DNA from: an uncultured Candidatus Saccharibacteria bacterium
Lineage (GTDB): Bacteria; Patescibacteriota; Saccharimonadia; Saccharimonadales; Saccharimonadaceae
DNA: 12,460 bases
NCBI GenBank assembly: GCA_938038145.1
Contig: CALHQU010000074.1
Coordinates: forward strand, 1 to 12,460
Direction: 5' to 3'
Positions 1-6,940 of the stretch are shown piece by piece. The position numbers were made by a program, and so were the translations under genes. Every line of letters starts with the position of its first letter. The first letter of the stretch is position 1. Below the pieces are notes generated by a model. That model was not told the DNA's origin. It saw only the letters and a list, made by a program, of their open reading frames with translations, and searched no databases.

Positions 1-73
1 GCTCGTTAGCAATCTTAAACGCATTGCGCCCGATTCGCCCGAAGCCGTTAATTGCTATTCTCGTTACAGCCAT
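1..73 (-). CDS. gap: glyceraldehyde-3-phosphate dehydrogenase, N-terminus only (runs off left edge)
   Basis: The first 24 codons read MAVTRIAINGFGRIGRNAFK and then IANE. This is the start of the NAD-binding Rossmann domain of GAPDH, and NGFGRIGR is the family's hallmark dinucleotide-binding loop. The enzyme oxidatively phosphorylates glyceraldehyde 3-phosphate in glycolysis, in the cytosol. The ATG at 73-71 is supported by a strong Shine-Dalgarno (GGGAGGG, 84-78) a few bases upstream and by alignment of the family start. The rest of the gene lies outside the window, so the catalytic cysteine cannot be checked. It is transcribed divergently from the RelA/SpoT gene, and the two promoters overlap within about 70 bp. 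The identification is firm despite the short piece. Confidence 0.93.
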   Translation of the reverse strand, partial: MAVTRIAINGFGRIGRNAFKIANE

Positions 74-114
74 ATCGCCCTCCCTGTTAGATATTTTCGC
101 TTTAGCTTTTCTTA

Positions 115-120
115 ATTATA
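115..120 (-). promoter_or_regulatory. -10 element of the gap promoter
   Basis: The minus strand reads TATAAT here. Transcription would start near 108 and give a leader of about 35 nt that contains the GGGAGGG ribosome binding site. I see no good -35 hexamer at 16-18 bp. The element lies 11 bp from the divergent -10 of the RelA/SpoT gene. Confidence 0.6.
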
Positions 121-131
121 CTACAAAGTTG

Positions 132-137
132 TATAAT
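132..137 (+). promoter_or_regulatory. -10 element of the RelA/SpoT gene, leaderless start
   Basis: A perfect TATAAT is followed by exactly 6 nt and then the ATG at 144, so the expected transcription start is the A of the start codon. No Shine-Dalgarno precedes the ATG. The matching -35 position (109-114, TTCTTA) is weak. This element also decides the start codon of the gene, because an upstream in-frame ATG at 24 would lie before the promoter and inside gap. Confidence 0.65.
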
Positions 138-143
138 ATAAAT

Positions 144-1661
144 ATGACGCGCGAAGAGTTATTATCAATCGCTGAACAAAAATACGACGAAGTGCCAGTA
201 TTGGTTTTGGCGAGCGCAATCGATTACGCCACGGAAAAGCACGCTAGGCAAAAGCGCAAAAGTGGCGAACCCTACATCAATCACCCATTGGCAGTGGCGG
301 GAATTCTGATTGAATGGGGCATGGATATTGATACGGTCGTGGCGGGAGTTCTGCACGACACCGTTGAAGATACCGACGCGACTTTGGACGATTTGGAGAG
401 TTTGTTTGGACGCGATGTGGCGTTTCTGGTAGATGGCGTAACTAAAGTTTCACAAGCTCGCGCCGGGATGCGAAATTTGGATAGTTATTTGCCACACACG
501 AAGGATAATTTGACCAAGTTGATGATTGCCGTGGGCGAAGATGTGCGCGTGATAATTATCAAGCTAGCCGACCGCCTACACAATATGCGAACCTTGCAAT
601 TTATGACGCCAGAAAAGCAGAAAAAAATTGCCAGAGAGACAATCGAGGTTTTTGCGCCGCTGGCCGACCGCTTAAATATGGGACGAGTTCGCGTTCAATT
701 GGAGGAGCTGAGCTTTAGATATTTGATGCCGAAAGCTTTTCAGGAAACCAAAAATTTGATGGACAGTCGATTGAAAAAATCGCAACGAAAACTGGATCAC
801 GTTCGCCGCGAAGTTGAAGCGCGACTGAAGGCGGAAAAGCTAGTTTTTCAGATGGACGGACGCGTTAAGAGCGTTTATAGCTTGTTTAAGAAATTGGACA
901 AAGTTGGCGATATTGATAAGATTTACGATTTGATTGCCCTGAGGATAATTGTCGACGATTTATCGACTGGATATTTGGTTCTGGGGATTTTACACGATAT
1001 GTATCAGCCGATGTATGAACGAATAAAAGATTACGTTGCCAATCCAAAGCCGAATGGCTATCAAAGCCTGCACACGACCGTGCAAACGCCAAGTGGGCAA
1101 ATTGTCGAATTCCAGATTCGAACCAAAGAAATGCACGAATACGCCGAGCGTGGTTTGGCCGCCAGCTTCCATTACAATGAGCAAAAATTGACCGACGCCT
1201 ATAAAAAAGGAAAAATCGGAACTATGCCAGCCGATTTGTCATGGATTCGCGAACTTCAAGAAGCAGCCGCTTTAATTAGCGAAGGAAAGCGATTCGATTC
1301 CAACAAATTCCGAATGAAGCTGTTTTCTGATAGAATTTTCGTATATTCTCCAAAGGGCGACATTTATGATTTACCTCGCGGAGCATTTCCATTGGATTAC
1401 GCCTACCGAATTCACTCCGACATTGCGGCGCGCGCAAGTGGATTTAAGATCAATGGCGTAATGAAGCCATTCAATTACAAATTACAGCACGGCGACACAA
1501 TTGAAGTCTTAACAAGCAAATCCGCTCGTCCAAAACCAGATTGGCGGGACGTCATAATTACGCCACACGCCAAAGATAAATTACGCTTACAATTATCCCA
1601 CTCAAACGGCATCTTACAACAATTAACTGGCGGCGTTTCCTCGTTCTTCCGACACAAGTAA
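144..1661 (+). CDS. RelA/SpoT-family (p)ppGpp synthetase/hydrolase, short form ending after TGS
   Basis: This 505-aa protein makes and degrades the stringent-response alarmone (p)ppGpp. The N-terminal HD hydrolase domain keeps the expected metal and catalytic residues: H47, H71-D72, E75-D76 and RLHNM at 144-148. The synthetase domain (about 240-350) carries the G-loop, the RIKD sequence at 293-296 and YQSLH at 306-310. An RxKD motif marks bifunctional enzymes, whereas monofunctional RelA has ExDD. A TGS domain spans about 392-457. The protein ends some 50 residues later, so the helical, zinc-finger/coiled and ACT regulatory regions of typical ~730-aa RSH proteins are absent. I place the start at 144 rather than 24: domain homology begins there, a -10 hexamer lies just before it, and the longer frame overlaps gap. 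The gene stands alone and converges on ppa. Whether it is best called rel, relA or spoT is unresolved. Confidence 0.93.
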   Translation: MTREELLSIAEQKYDEVPVLVLASAIDYATEKHARQKRKSGEPYINHPLAVAGILIEWGMDIDTVVAGVLHDTVEDTDATLDDLESLFGRDVAFLVDGVTKVSQARAGMRNLDSYLPHTKDNLTKLMIAVGEDVRVIIIKLADRLHNMRTLQFMTPEKQKKIARETIEVFAPLADRLNMGRVRVQLEELSFRYLMPKAFQETKNLMDSRLKKSQRKLDHVRREVEARLKAEKLVFQMDGRVKSVYSLFKKLDKVGDIDKIYDLIALRIIVDDLSTGYLVLGILHDMYQPMYERIKDYVANPKPNGYQSLHTTVQTPSGQIVEFQIRTKEMHEYAERGLAASFHYNEQKLTDAYKKGKIGTMPADLSWIRELQEAAALISEGKRFDSNKFRMKLFSDRIFVYSPKGDIYDLPRGAFPLDYAYRIHSDIAARASGFKINGVMKPFNYKLQHGDTIEVLTSKSARPKPDWRDVIITPHAKDKLRLQLSHSNGILQQLTGGVSSFFRHK

Positions 1662-1690
1662 CGCTCGCCAGTCTCTCGATTTTAATCAAT

Positions 1691-1713
1691 AATCAAACGT
1701 GATTTATTTTTCG
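1691..1713 (+). terminator. weak terminator-like hairpin between RelA/SpoT gene and ppa
   Basis: In the short convergent gap, AATCA-AACG-TGATT forms a 5-bp stem followed on the plus strand by TATTTTT. It would sit about 30 nt after the RelA/SpoT stop and overlaps the 3' end of ppa. The stem is short and AT-rich, so this is tentative. Confidence 0.3.
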
Positions 1714-2234
1714 TTCCAACGGGTAATCGACTCGCGGATAATCTGCTTTGCTCTTTCTACGTCGCCGAAGCCCTTAACTACAGTTGAGCCAGGCTTCTTC
1801 AAATCCTTGTAGTGATTGAAATGGTGCTCGATTTGCTTCAACAATTGTGAAGGTAGATCTTCTAGTGAGTTGATTGCGTTGCCGGTGTTTCGGTCGTCGG
1901 CTGGCACAACGATAACCTTGTCGTCAACTTCATTATCGTCAACGAATTCCAACACACCGATAACTTTTGCTTCCATAAAAATACCGGTCGTCAGCGGTTC
2001 GTCGGTGATAATTAGCGCGTCCAATTCGTCGCCATCTTCATCCAAAGTTTGTGGAATGAAACCGTAGTTTGTTGGCTTTGCAAAAATAGCTGGCTCAACA
2101 CGATCCAACTGCATCACTGCAAGCTCGCGGTTCCACTCGATCTTATGACTTGATCCCTGTGGAATCTCAACAACTACATTTACGATGCCGTTTTCGACAT
2201 CACCAGGTGTTAAAATTTGATTAAAATCTGCCAT
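1704..2234 (-). CDS. ppa: inorganic pyrophosphatase, family I
   Basis: The 176-aa soluble pyrophosphatase hydrolyses PPi to two phosphates in the cytosol and so pulls forward tRNA charging and nucleic acid synthesis. The family signature is present as DGDELDA (67-73), with D67, D69 and D72 matching the metal-binding aspartates. K31, E33, R45 and Y57 sit where the substrate- and metal-binding residues of E. coli PPase fall, and HHFNHYKDL matches the conserved C-terminal helix. The length is typical of the prokaryotic form. The start is backed by a GAGGAG Shine-Dalgarno. It is the last gene of the FKBP-trxB-ppa operon, and its ATG lies 3 nt after the trxB stop. Confidence 0.96.
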   Translation of the reverse strand: MADFNQILTPGDVENGIVNVVVEIPQGSSHKIEWNRELAVMQLDRVEPAIFAKPTNYGFIPQTLDEDGDELDALIITDEPLTTGIFMEAKVIGVLEFVDDNEVDDKVIVVPADDRNTGNAINSLEDLPSQLLKQIEHHFNHYKDLKKPGSTVVKGFGDVERAKQIIRESITRWNEK

Positions 2235-2237
2235 TTT

Positions 2238-3170
2238 TTACTCCTCTCTGGCTTTTTCTTGTAAATATTCACGAATCTGCAGCGCTGCCACCGCACCTTC
2301 ACCAACCGCCGAAGCGATTTGCATAGTTGCCCCCGAGCGTACATCGCCAGAAGCAAAAACGCCAGGAATATTAGTGTGCAGGTGTTCGTCGGTAATGATG
2401 TGTCCGCCCAAATCCAACTCAACGTCCGAATTTGCTAGGAATTGTGTGTTCGGAATTAGCCCAATAAACACAAACAATCCGTCAGCGGTAAATTCTTTCT
2501 GCTCGCCGTTTTGGGTCGATTTAACGCCGTAAAACTTATCGTCCTTGACAATAATTTCATCAGTCGTTGCACCGATGTGAACGGTAATTTTTCCATCATC
2601 GACATACTTCTGCAAATCTTTTTGCAAAATATCACTAGCGCGCAATTTGCTGCGAACCAATAGATCAATATGACTAGCGTATCGCGTCAAAAATATCGCT
2701 TCTTGCACCGCTGAGTTTCCGCCACCGACAACGATTAGATTCTTATCGCGATAAAACGCGCCGTCGCAAGTCGCACAGTAATGCACGCCTCGACCATATA
2801 ATTCGTCTTCGCCCGGAACGCCTAATTTGCGATGATTCGAGCCAGTAGCTAGCAAAACTGACTTCGCGTGGACAGATTGACCGTCAATCGTCAGTTCCAA
2901 CTCGCCGTCAACTTGCTTCAATTCCATTACGTCGCCATACTCAATCTTCGCGCCGAATCGCTCCGCCTGTTGTTGCAATTCAGACGCCAACTTCATTCCC
3001 GTAACACCTTCAGCAAATCCAGGATAATTATCAATTTGATCAGTAATCGCCGCCATTCCGCCAACCACGCCACGCTCATATAACGTCGTGTCGACATCTT
3101 CGCGCGACAAGTAAATCGCCGCCGTTAACGCGCTTGGACCAGCGCCAACAATAATAACATCTTTAGACAT
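2238..3170 (-). CDS. trxB: thioredoxin-disulfide reductase
   Basis: This 310-aa flavoprotein transfers electrons from a pyridine nucleotide through FAD and a CxxC pair to thioredoxin in the cytosol. Domains in order are an FAD-binding site (GAGPSA, 9-14), the redox-active HYCATCDG (C132, C135), a nucleotide-binding Rossmann fold (GGGNSA, 149-154), and the C-terminal FAD motif around SGD at 274-276. The length is normal. The NADPH 2'-phosphate motif, normally HRRxxxR, reads LVRSKLR at 171-177 here: the first His and first Arg are replaced, so the preference for NADPH over NADH or another donor is open. The ATG overlaps the FKBP stop codon region by 8 nt and has a GAGGT Shine-Dalgarno, which implies translational coupling. 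No thioredoxin gene is visible nearby. Confidence 0.95.
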   Translation of the reverse strand: MSKDVIIVGAGPSALTAAIYLSREDVDTTLYERGVVGGMAAITDQIDNYPGFAEGVTGMKLASELQQQAERFGAKIEYGDVMELKQVDGELELTIDGQSVHAKSVLLATGSNHRKLGVPGEDELYGRGVHYCATCDGAFYRDKNLIVVGGGNSAVQEAIFLTRYASHIDLLVRSKLRASDILQKDLQKYVDDGKITVHIGATTDEIIVKDDKFYGVKSTQNGEQKEFTADGLFVFIGLIPNTQFLANSDVELDLGGHIITDEHLHTNIPGVFASGDVRSGATMQIASAVGEGAVAALQIREYLQEKAREE

Positions 3171-3840
3171 TGAAACCTCGCGATCGATAATATTGCTTCA
3201 TCACTTCTGGCATTTCCGGCTCTGGAATATCAGCCGGCTTTTCAATAGCCATCACCACAAACTTAAGCGGAGAATTTGCAGGAATTTTATCGCCCTGAGC
3301 TTTGTCGCCATAAGCCTTGTTGGCTGGAATTGTTAGTTCGCGCACACCGCCAATTTTCATACCAATCAAACCCTCTTTCCAGCCTTGAATGACTGCAGTA
3401 TTTGCTGGACCATCCATATTTAGCGGAGCTTTCAGTTTACCGTCGGCAATTGATTGATCAAAAATCTCGCCCTTGGCATTCCAGCCAATATAGTAAACTG
3501 CCAGCTTGGTGTCATCCTTAACCTCAGCACCTTCGCCTTCAACCAAATCTTCCTTAACAAGCTCTTTGACTCCACTAGCTTCAAACGCGCCAACTCGCGA
3601 GCTGAACTCAGAAAACTTGCCGTAATATTTTTGACTCAATTCATTAGCCTGAGCCTCTACTTTCTTTTTTCGCTCGTCAGTAGCCTTGGTATATTCATCC
3701 TGAGCTTTCTTAAACGCGGCTTGGTCTTTGGCTTCATTTCCAGGCGCCACCATCATAGCGACAAATCCGCCAACGGTCCCCAAAAACATCATGCCGGCAA
3801 TAACCCAAATACCTATTCTCTGGCCTTTTGTAGTTGCCAT
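3163..3840 (-). CDS. membrane-anchored FKBP-type peptidyl-prolyl cis-trans isomerase
   Basis: This 225-aa protein has one N-terminal hydrophobic segment (about 10-33) after a short basic start, so it is probably a type II membrane anchor with the rest outside the membrane. A Lys/Glu/Ala-rich, coiled-coil-like stretch follows (about 36-75). The FKBP domain spans about 100-200, with VIQGWKEGL (150-158), IPANKAYG (171-178) and the closing strand near 192-200. The family catalyses proline isomerisation and assists folding of exported proteins. A Pro/Glu-rich tail follows. The Shine-Dalgarno AAGGAGG is strong. It is the first gene of an operon with trxB and ppa. The pairing with trxB hints at a link to folding and redox control of extracytoplasmic proteins, but this is inference. 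Confidence 0.92.
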   Translation of the reverse strand: MATTKGQRIGIWVIAGMMFLGTVGGFVAMMVAPGNEAKDQAAFKKAQDEYTKATDERKKKVEAQANELSQKYYGKFSEFSSRVGAFEASGVKELVKEDLVEGEGAEVKDDTKLAVYYIGWNAKGEIFDQSIADGKLKAPLNMDGPANTAVIQGWKEGLIGMKIGGVRELTIPANKAYGDKAQGDKIPANSPLKFVVMAIEKPADIPEPEMPEVMKQYYRSRGFNV

Positions 3841-3863
3841 ATTCCTCCTTTATTTACCTTTCA

Positions 3864-3892
3864 ATTATAGCAATTTTTATCAAGCGCAACAA
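3864..3892 (-). promoter_or_regulatory. promoter of the FKBP-trxB-ppa operon
   Basis: On the minus strand TTGTTG (3892-3887) and TATAAT (3869-3864) are separated by 17 bp. The predicted start near 3857 leaves a leader of about 17 nt containing AAGGAGG. It lies directly after the pheT stop, so the operon is probably transcribed on its own, perhaps with read-through from pheT. Confidence 0.65.
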
Positions 3893-3898
3893 ATCACG

Positions 3899-6412
3899 TT
3901 AAACCTGAGCGGCATCAAATTCTTCCGCAGCCATCGCGGCGATCTCCTCAATAATCGGCGCAATATCTCTATCTTCCAGCGTCCGCTCGGCGCTCGTAAA
4001 CTTTACATTCAAAGTTACAGTTTTTGTCGAATCGTCATTTTTTGGCTGATATATCGCAATTGGCGTTATACTAATTTGTAGCTCACCGTGTTTTTTCGCA
4101 ACTTCTTCAGCGCAAGCATAAACCTTCACGTAATCAACATTAGAATCCATTTTCAATGAAATATCTCTGGCAGTCGATGGGAAACGACTTAACGGCTGGT
4201 AATTATAGTCCTGATTTTTACTCAGATTTTCCTGCAATTTTTCAATGTCAATAGAAAACGCTGCCGTATAATCTGGCAATTTGAAGTTGCGTCGAGCAGA
4301 CTGGACAAGCTCGCCAACAATTCCCAAATTGTCACCATTCTTCGCCACGATCCAAGCGCTGCGTTTCGCATCAAACGGCGCTGGAACGTCGCTGTCAGAT
4401 TCCGCAATCTTCACAAAATCAACCTCAATGCTCAAATCCTTCATCAGCCTTTCAGCAATTTTCCTCACCTTGTAAAACGGCGCGCCAGCTTGAGGTTTTT
4501 TATTCGCATAAACTCCGTCAATGAAAGTCTTTTCAATCGGCAAATTCTCATCGTTAAATCCTAATTTCTTATCGTGGATTTTGCCAATTTCAAACAACAT
4601 AAATTCGTCATGCCCAGATTTTATATTGGCGTGAACTTTATCCAGCAAACTCGGCAAAATGCTAATTCGGTAATATTGCAAGTCTGGACTAAGCGCATTA
4701 CTCAAGCGATACGCACGGCCAGGATCTTGGTCGGAATTTTTCAAAACGCGTTCATGAACAAAGCTATATGTCAAAACTTCGTTTGCTCCAGCTCGCGACA
4801 AACTTTGGCGAATCTTCTGCTTCAATTCGCGACGCTCATTCTTCGGCGCAGGCTTGATGCTTCGCTCTGGCAAATGACGCGGCAATCTATCAAAGTCATA
4901 TAATCGCCCAACTTCCTCAACAATATCCTCAGGAAGCTCAATATCTGTTCGCCAAAATGGACTGTAAACCATCACGCCAGCTTCGCCATATTTATTACCA
5001 TCGTCAACGATAAATTCAACATTCTTTAGTAGTGCCTCAATCTCATTCTCGGCAAAGTCAATACCCAGACGTTCTTCGACAAACCTTTTAGGAATCAACA
5101 ATCCACCGTGCCAGTGCTTACCATCGACCAACACTTGTCGCAATGAAGAATGATTCTTAAATAGCATAGGACTAGCTTGCCCACCACCAACCATACCAAT
5201 TAACCATTTCAAGACAGGGTCAATTTGTGCTGGCGATTGCCCCTTATTAAACCTAGTCAGAGCGTCAGTGAAAATTCCGTGACGCATAGCTGTGCGACGT
5301 AGCGCGTACATGTCAAAATTGGCACATTCAAGGACAATATTCTTCGTTTCAGCCGAAACTTCCGTATCAACGCCGCCCATAATTCCCGCTAACCCAATCA
5401 CACCTTCGCCATCAGCGATCACAATATCGTCAGCCGTCAATTCATATTCCTTGCCGTTAAGCAAACCAACTTTCTCACCATCGCGCGCCATTCGCACGCC
5501 GAGTTTATGTCCACGCAACTTGTCATAATCATAAGCGTGAGTCGGCTGCGCCGTCATAAACATCACGTAGTTTGTCGCGTCAACGATATTGTTAATTGGC
5601 TTGCCGCCCATTGCGACTAATTGACATTGCAGCCACAACGGGCTTGGATGAATATCTACATTTTTCATAGCAATCACAGAGAATGCGGGCGCAAGCTCAT
5701 TGGCTTCATTAAACACTTCAAGCTCTAAGCCACCGCTATCTGCAAATTCTTGAATAGCATTATACCAGTCAGGACTATTAAACTGCTGATGAAAAATCCC
5801 AGCAATTTCGCGCGCCACGCCGAGTTGCCCAAAACAATCCGGCCTGTGCGTAAACATCTTATTCTCAATTTCCAGCACGTAATCATCCAGCCCAAACACT
5901 TCCGCAAAACTTGCGCCAGCCTGAAGTGTAACGCCAGCCGGAATATCACGCTCATTGATCTCGATAATTCCCTCATGATCCGTACCAATCGCCAACTCGT
6001 CAGCCGCCGCCAGCATACCCTGACTTAAGATTCCACGCAGCGGTCGCGCATCCAGCACGAACGGCTCGGCGTCATCAAAACTTGCTGGAACGGTGCTTTT
6101 TGGCGACAACCAAATTGCCCACATATCAGCATGAACATTCGGCGCACCGCAAACCACTTGCACATAACCATTGTCATCCCTTGGAACGTCCGCTACACCA
6201 CCATCGTCAATTTTAGCTACACTCAAACGATCCGCATTCGGGTGCTTTTCACACTCAACAACCCGCACAATGCGCGCGCCACCATATTTGGCCTTCAGGT
6301 CAATCACTTCCTCGACACCACCAAGTTGCTGATTGACACGCGACACCAGCTCACCAACTGGCGGCAACTCAAAATTAATCAATTGTTTTATAAGATTTAA
6401 GCTAACTTTCAT
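3899..6412 (-). CDS. pheT: phenylalanyl-tRNA synthetase beta subunit
   Basis: This 837-aa protein is the non-catalytic, tRNA- and editing-related subunit of the alpha2-beta2 PheRS. Domains in order are an EMAP-type tRNA-binding domain (about 40-150, with HPNADRLSVAKID at 57-69 and VVCGAPNV at 86-93), a B3/4 editing domain (about 255-400, with NIVDATNYVM and THAYD), a B5 domain (about 438-515), the catalytic-like core, and a C-terminal FDX-ACB anticodon-binding domain (about 738-837, with RFPSTARDIS at 743-752). The length is slightly above the usual ~800. The start MKVSLNLIKQ is typical of the family. No Shine-Dalgarno is present, and a -10 hexamer lies just upstream. pheS, commonly the preceding gene, is not here. 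Instead an accessory region begins at its 5' side. Confidence 0.97.
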   Translation of the reverse strand: MKVSLNLIKQLINFELPPVGELVSRVNQQLGGVEEVIDLKAKYGGARIVRVVECEKHPNADRLSVAKIDDGGVADVPRDDNGYVQVVCGAPNVHADMWAIWLSPKSTVPASFDDAEPFVLDARPLRGILSQGMLAAADELAIGTDHEGIIEINERDIPAGVTLQAGASFAEVFGLDDYVLEIENKMFTHRPDCFGQLGVAREIAGIFHQQFNSPDWYNAIQEFADSGGLELEVFNEANELAPAFSVIAMKNVDIHPSPLWLQCQLVAMGGKPINNIVDATNYVMFMTAQPTHAYDYDKLRGHKLGVRMARDGEKVGLLNGKEYELTADDIVIADGEGVIGLAGIMGGVDTEVSAETKNIVLECANFDMYALRRTAMRHGIFTDALTRFNKGQSPAQIDPVLKWLIGMVGGGQASPMLFKNHSSLRQVLVDGKHWHGGLLIPKRFVEERLGIDFAENEIEALLKNVEFIVDDGNKYGEAGVMVYSPFWRTDIELPEDIVEEVGRLYDFDRLPRHLPERSIKPAPKNERRELKQKIRQSLSRAGANEVLTYSFVHERVLKNSDQDPGRAYRLSNALSPDLQYYRISILPSLLDKVHANIKSGHDEFMLFEIGKIHDKKLGFNDENLPIEKTFIDGVYANKKPQAGAPFYKVRKIAERLMKDLSIEVDFVKIAESDSDVPAPFDAKRSAWIVAKNGDNLGIVGELVQSARRNFKLPDYTAAFSIDIEKLQENLSKNQDYNYQPLSRFPSTARDISLKMDSNVDYVKVYACAEEVAKKHGELQISITPIAIYQPKNDDSTKTVTLNVKFTSAERTLEDRDIAPIIEEIAAMAAEEFDAAQV

Positions 6413-6423
6413 ACTAATATAAT
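6388..6423. repeat. direct repeat copy 1: native pheT start and promoter edge
   Basis: This 36-bp segment covers the first eight codons of pheT and part of its promoter. It matches 6899-6934 in the same orientation at 32 of 36 positions. All four differences are transitions. The two copies are 511 bp apart and bracket the 91-aa gene. Confidence 0.8.
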
Positions 6424-6427
6424 TATA
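6422..6427 (-). promoter_or_regulatory. -10 element of pheT (extended, nearly leaderless)
   Basis: The minus strand reads TGA-TATAAT followed by 9 nt and the ATG. The TG dinucleotide makes it an extended -10, and no convincing -35 is seen. The transcript would start about 2-3 nt before the ATG or at it, and no Shine-Dalgarno is present. The hexamer lies in a nearly palindromic AT tract that also reads TATAAT on the plus strand. Confidence 0.55.
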
Positions 6428-6540
6428 TCATCTTACCAGCAAGTAATCGACCTTAGAAAACTATAAATAACAAAGGTGAAAATTACTCTAGGGCAAAATA
6501 CAGCCGTCCTTGAATAAGCGGGAGATAATCCTCAAAGACA

Positions 6541-6566
6541 CTCCTCTCTTCAGACTTGGAGAGGGG
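6541..6566 (+). other. stem-loop upstream of the 91-aa gene
   Basis: CTCCTCTC (6541-6548) pairs with GAGAGGGG (6559-6566), with one G-T wobble, around a ~10-nt loop. A second, imperfect stem lies just before it (6506-6513 with 6532-6539, one mismatch). There is no following T run, so it is not an ordinary terminator. Because the predicted transcript of the 91-aa gene begins at 6592, the hairpin would not be in that mRNA. A DNA-level operator or a small RNA is possible. The rest of 6428-6540 shows no gene. Confidence 0.35.
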
Positions 6567-6579
6567 TCATTCCCTGAAT

Positions 6580-6585
6580 TATAAT
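6580..6585 (+). promoter_or_regulatory. -10 element of the 91-aa gene, leaderless start
   Basis: TATAAT is followed by 6 nt and the ATG at 6592, the same geometry as at the RelA/SpoT gene. TTGGAG (6556-6561) is a possible -35 at 18 bp. No Shine-Dalgarno is present. Confidence 0.6.
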
Positions 6586-6591
6586 ATAGCT

Positions 6592-6867
6592 ATGAACTAC
6601 GATAGATATCTAGAATTACAGACCCGCCTAGAATGGTTTTATGATTTTCATCCAGAGTTTTTTAATGATATTTCGCCCGAACAGAAGAAACTACTGCAGG
6701 ATACGTTCCTGTACGACGCGCCCGACGAACACTATCCGAAGTCATTGCGGGATTTTTATGATAAGAATATTGACAACCAACCAGCACTTCAGAATGATAT
6801 ACTCTTAGCGATAGATGCTTTATATAAAGCAGCGGGAGCTGGAAGCTTGTTTGACTATGATGAATAA
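6592..6867 (+). CDS. hypothetical acidic 91-aa protein
   Basis: I do not recognise this family. The protein begins MNYDRYLELQTRLEWFYDFH and is rich in Asp, Glu, Tyr and Phe. It has no signal peptide, membrane segment or Cys/His metal site, so it is probably a small soluble helical protein. The tail ends in an acidic FDYDE. The start at 6592 is chosen over an in-frame ATG at 6556 because a TATAAT lies exactly 6 nt upstream; the upstream frame covers a hairpin and reads as non-coding. It sits between two copies of the pheT start, which suggests it arrived as a cassette. Coding status is supported by this promoter geometry and by clean, protein-like composition, not by homology. Confidence 0.65.
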   Translation: MNYDRYLELQTRLEWFYDFHPEFFNDISPEQKKLLQDTFLYDAPDEHYPKSLRDFYDKNIDNQPALQNDILLAIDALYKAAGAGSLFDYDE

Positions 6868-6898
6868 AGCTTTTCTTCGTATGAACACGCCACCAAGC

Positions 6899-6934
6899 TT
6901 ATAAGATTTAGGCTAATTTCCATACTGATATAAT
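6899..6934. repeat. direct repeat copy 2: duplicated pheT 5' end and promoter
   Basis: The segment matches 6388-6423 at 32 of 36 bases. On the minus strand it still opens a reading frame, MEISLNLI, like pheT's MKVSLNLI. It then leaves homology and stops after 22 codons (TAG at 6857-6855). The substitutions are K to E, V to I, one silent Leu change and one in the upstream AT tract. It is a relic of a pheT start, not a working gene. Confidence 0.8.
6929..6934 (+). promoter_or_regulatory. -10 element of the M16-like gene, inside the pheT-start relic
   Basis: TGA-TATAAT is followed by 6 nt and the ATG at 6941, with no Shine-Dalgarno and no clear -35. It is the plus-strand reading of the nearly palindromic pheT promoter duplicate, so the relic appears to serve as promoter for the opposite strand. 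Confidence 0.6.
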
Positions 6935-6940
6935 AAACTC

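Noticed and set aside
24..143. N-terminal extension of the RelA/SpoT frame from an ATG at 24
   Set aside because: It overlaps the start of gap in antisense and contains both promoters. Family homology begins at 144, where a -10 hexamer is correctly placed.
3454..4081. Plus-strand open frames opposite FKBP and the pheT end
   Set aside because: They lie antisense to well-identified genes, show low-complexity translation and have no start signals.
6424..6579. T-box or other riboswitch controlling pheT
   Set aside because: The pheT transcript should start at or just before its ATG, so this DNA is not in its leader, and no T-box consensus was found.
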